A DNA stretch of 64,000 bases from Vibrio tetraodonis (GTDB lineage Bacteria; Pseudomonadota; Gammaproteobacteria; Enterobacterales; Vibrionaceae), in NCBI RefSeq assembly GCF_003350295.1, contig NZ_QLYY01000015.1, positions 62,001-126,000 of the forward strand, in the 5' to 3' direction. The position numbers and the translations under genes are program-made. Below the pieces are notes generated by a model. The model searched no databases. It was not told the DNA's origin and was given only the letters and a program-made list of their open reading frames with translations. Numbering within the stretch: the stretch's first letter is position 1; every line of letters begins with the position of its first letter. Shown here piece after piece: positions 63,010-64,000 of the stretch.

Positions 63010-64000
63010 ATGAAAAAAATAATTACTTTAAGTCTCGTTTTTCTATCTCTCTCTAGCACTGTGTCAACAGCGCTTGCTCGAAATGGCCAAATGCAGGCTA
63101 TTACTGTTGTTACAGAGCAGGTCCAAACGCATGAGGTATCTCAGTCATTAACCTTGGTGGGGAAAGTTGATGCGAAACAATCAGTCGTCATCTCACCTGA
63201 GGTAACTGGTCGAGTCAATAAAATTGCTATAAAAGCGAATCAGCAGGTTGAAGTAGGCCAGATGCTTATTGAACTAGACGATGATAAGGCCAAAGCCAGC
63301 ATCGCCGAAGCTAGCGCTTATCTTGATGATGAATTACGTAAACTTAAAGAATTTGAGCGTCTGGTTAAAAGTAATGCGATTACCCAAACCGAGATAGATG
63401 CTCAAAAAGCAAGTGTGACAATTGCAAAGGCTCGTTTAGATGCTGCTAAGGCTGATTTGAGTGATTTACACATCAGAGCGCCTTTTTCTGGAACGGTAGG
63501 CTTTATTGATTTTAGTGTTGGAAAGTTTGTCACCGCAGGAGATGAATTAGTATCACTGGATGACTTATCGGTAATGCAACTTGATCTGCAAGTCCCTGAG
63601 CGCTATTTATCACAGATTTCAAAAGGCATGAGTGTATTAGCGACTAGCTCTGCGTGGGGCAAACAAGAGTTTAAAGGCCAGGTTGTCGGCGTTGATTCAA
63701 GAATTAATCAGGAGACGCTCAATCTAAGGGTACGAGTTCACTTTGATAATACCAATGGGCAACTTAAGCCAGGAATGTTAGTAACGGCCACTATGGCGTT
63801 CCCATCTATTAAAGCGCCAATTATCCCAGTGCAGTCTCTTGAATACTCAGGCACTAAGCGTTTTGTTTACATAGTCGATGAGAAGGGCAATGCCAATCGC
63901 ACCGAAGTCTTTTTAGGGGCTCGAATTGGTAATCAGGTAGTGATTGAACAAGGGGTATCGATTGGCGATAAAATCGTTGTTCAAGGCATTGTCAATATGC
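63010..64000 (+). CDS. RND-type efflux membrane fusion protein, partial
   Basis: The frame starts at 63010 and runs off the window after 330 codons. A signal peptide (MKKIITLSLVFLSLSSTVSTALA) is followed by the lipoyl/barrel-sandwich halves (VVISPEVTGRVNKIAIKAN, GQMLIELDDDKAKA; DLHIRAPFSGTVGFID), a short coiled-coil hairpin between them, and beta-barrel DLQVPERYLSQI. It links an RND pump to an outer-membrane channel of the TolC type. In V. cholerae a vex-type pump operon lies, as I recall, at this place after treC, so the pump gene is expected downstream. Confidence 0.9.
   Translation, partial: MKKIITLSLVFLSLSSTVSTALARNGQMQAITVVTEQVQTHEVSQSLTLVGKVDAKQSVVISPEVTGRVNKIAIKANQQVEVGQMLIELDDDKAKASIAEASAYLDDELRKLKEFERLVKSNAITQTEIDAQKASVTIAKARLDAAKADLSDLHIRAPFSGTVGFIDFSVGKFVTAGDELVSLDDLSVMQLDLQVPERYLSQISKGMSVLATSSAWGKQEFKGQVVGVDSRINQETLNLRVRVHFDNTNGQLKPGMLVTATMAFPSIKAPIIPVQSLEYSGTKRFVYIVDEKGNANRTEVFLGARIGNQVVIEQGVSIGDKIVVQGIVNM

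Overview
The window is chromosomal DNA of a marine gammaproteobacterium, almost certainly a Vibrio. The order smpB-ratA-rnfH-bamE-recN-nadK-grpE-dnaK-dnaJ, the minor-pilin cluster next to dnaJ, tadA-mltF-purL, metNIQ/gmhB, treRBC and tRNA-Tyr matches, as I remember it, chromosome I of Vibrio cholerae. GH19 chitinase, CheV, type IV pilins and a PTS trehalose system fit that lifestyle. No database was searched; family calls come from motifs read in the translations.

Layout. 1-9.6 kb: 3' end of guaA, a secreted GH19 chitinase, an alanine module (AGCS symporter, DadA, divergent LysR regulator), a pentapeptide-repeat K+ channel, cheV and plsC. 10.0-12.8 kb: a secreted subtilase followed by a small exported protein that looks like a free-standing subtilase propeptide. 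12.8-16.1 kb: accessory DNA next to the 3' end of ssrA, the locus that carries VPI-1 in V. cholerae. It holds a HipA-like kinase/HTH operon with two kinds of palindromic operator arrays and an unknown membrane protein. 16.2-28 kb: core genes for trans-translation, outer-membrane assembly, SOS repair (recN with two SOS boxes), NAD kinase, Cu/Zn SOD and the heat-shock chaperones with sigma-32 promoters. 27.9-31.2 kb: five minor pilins. 31.3-38.6 kb: tadA, a tiny basic protein, mltF, purL (PurR box), a DUF4250 protein and a SnoaL-like protein. 39.0-47.9 kb: a large SpvB/TcdB-RHS toxin gene interrupted by a frameshift, with a hydrophobic C-terminal toxin region, a membrane immunity candidate and two related small secreted proteins. 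48.1-57.7 kb: wecB, a ThiE-like protein, yaeP, a Cys-rich peptide, a TerB/DUF533 protein, purMN, upp, metNIQ (MetJ boxes), gmhB and a MliC-like lipoprotein. 57.7-62.1 kb: trehalose uptake and hydrolysis. 62.2-64 kb: three tRNA-Tyr genes and the start of an efflux membrane-fusion protein cut by the window edge.

Most striking: (1) the hip-like operon is bracketed by 20-bp palindromes repeated at exactly 41-bp intervals, three upstream and two downstream, with two further sites identical in form to the E. coli HipB operator; (2) the tmRNA tag reads (A)ANDDFNGSVRLAA rather than the usual (A)ANDENYALAA; (3) a free-standing propeptide-like partner follows the subtilase; (4) the RHS toxin-immunity locus has a frameshift and two extra secreted paralogues.
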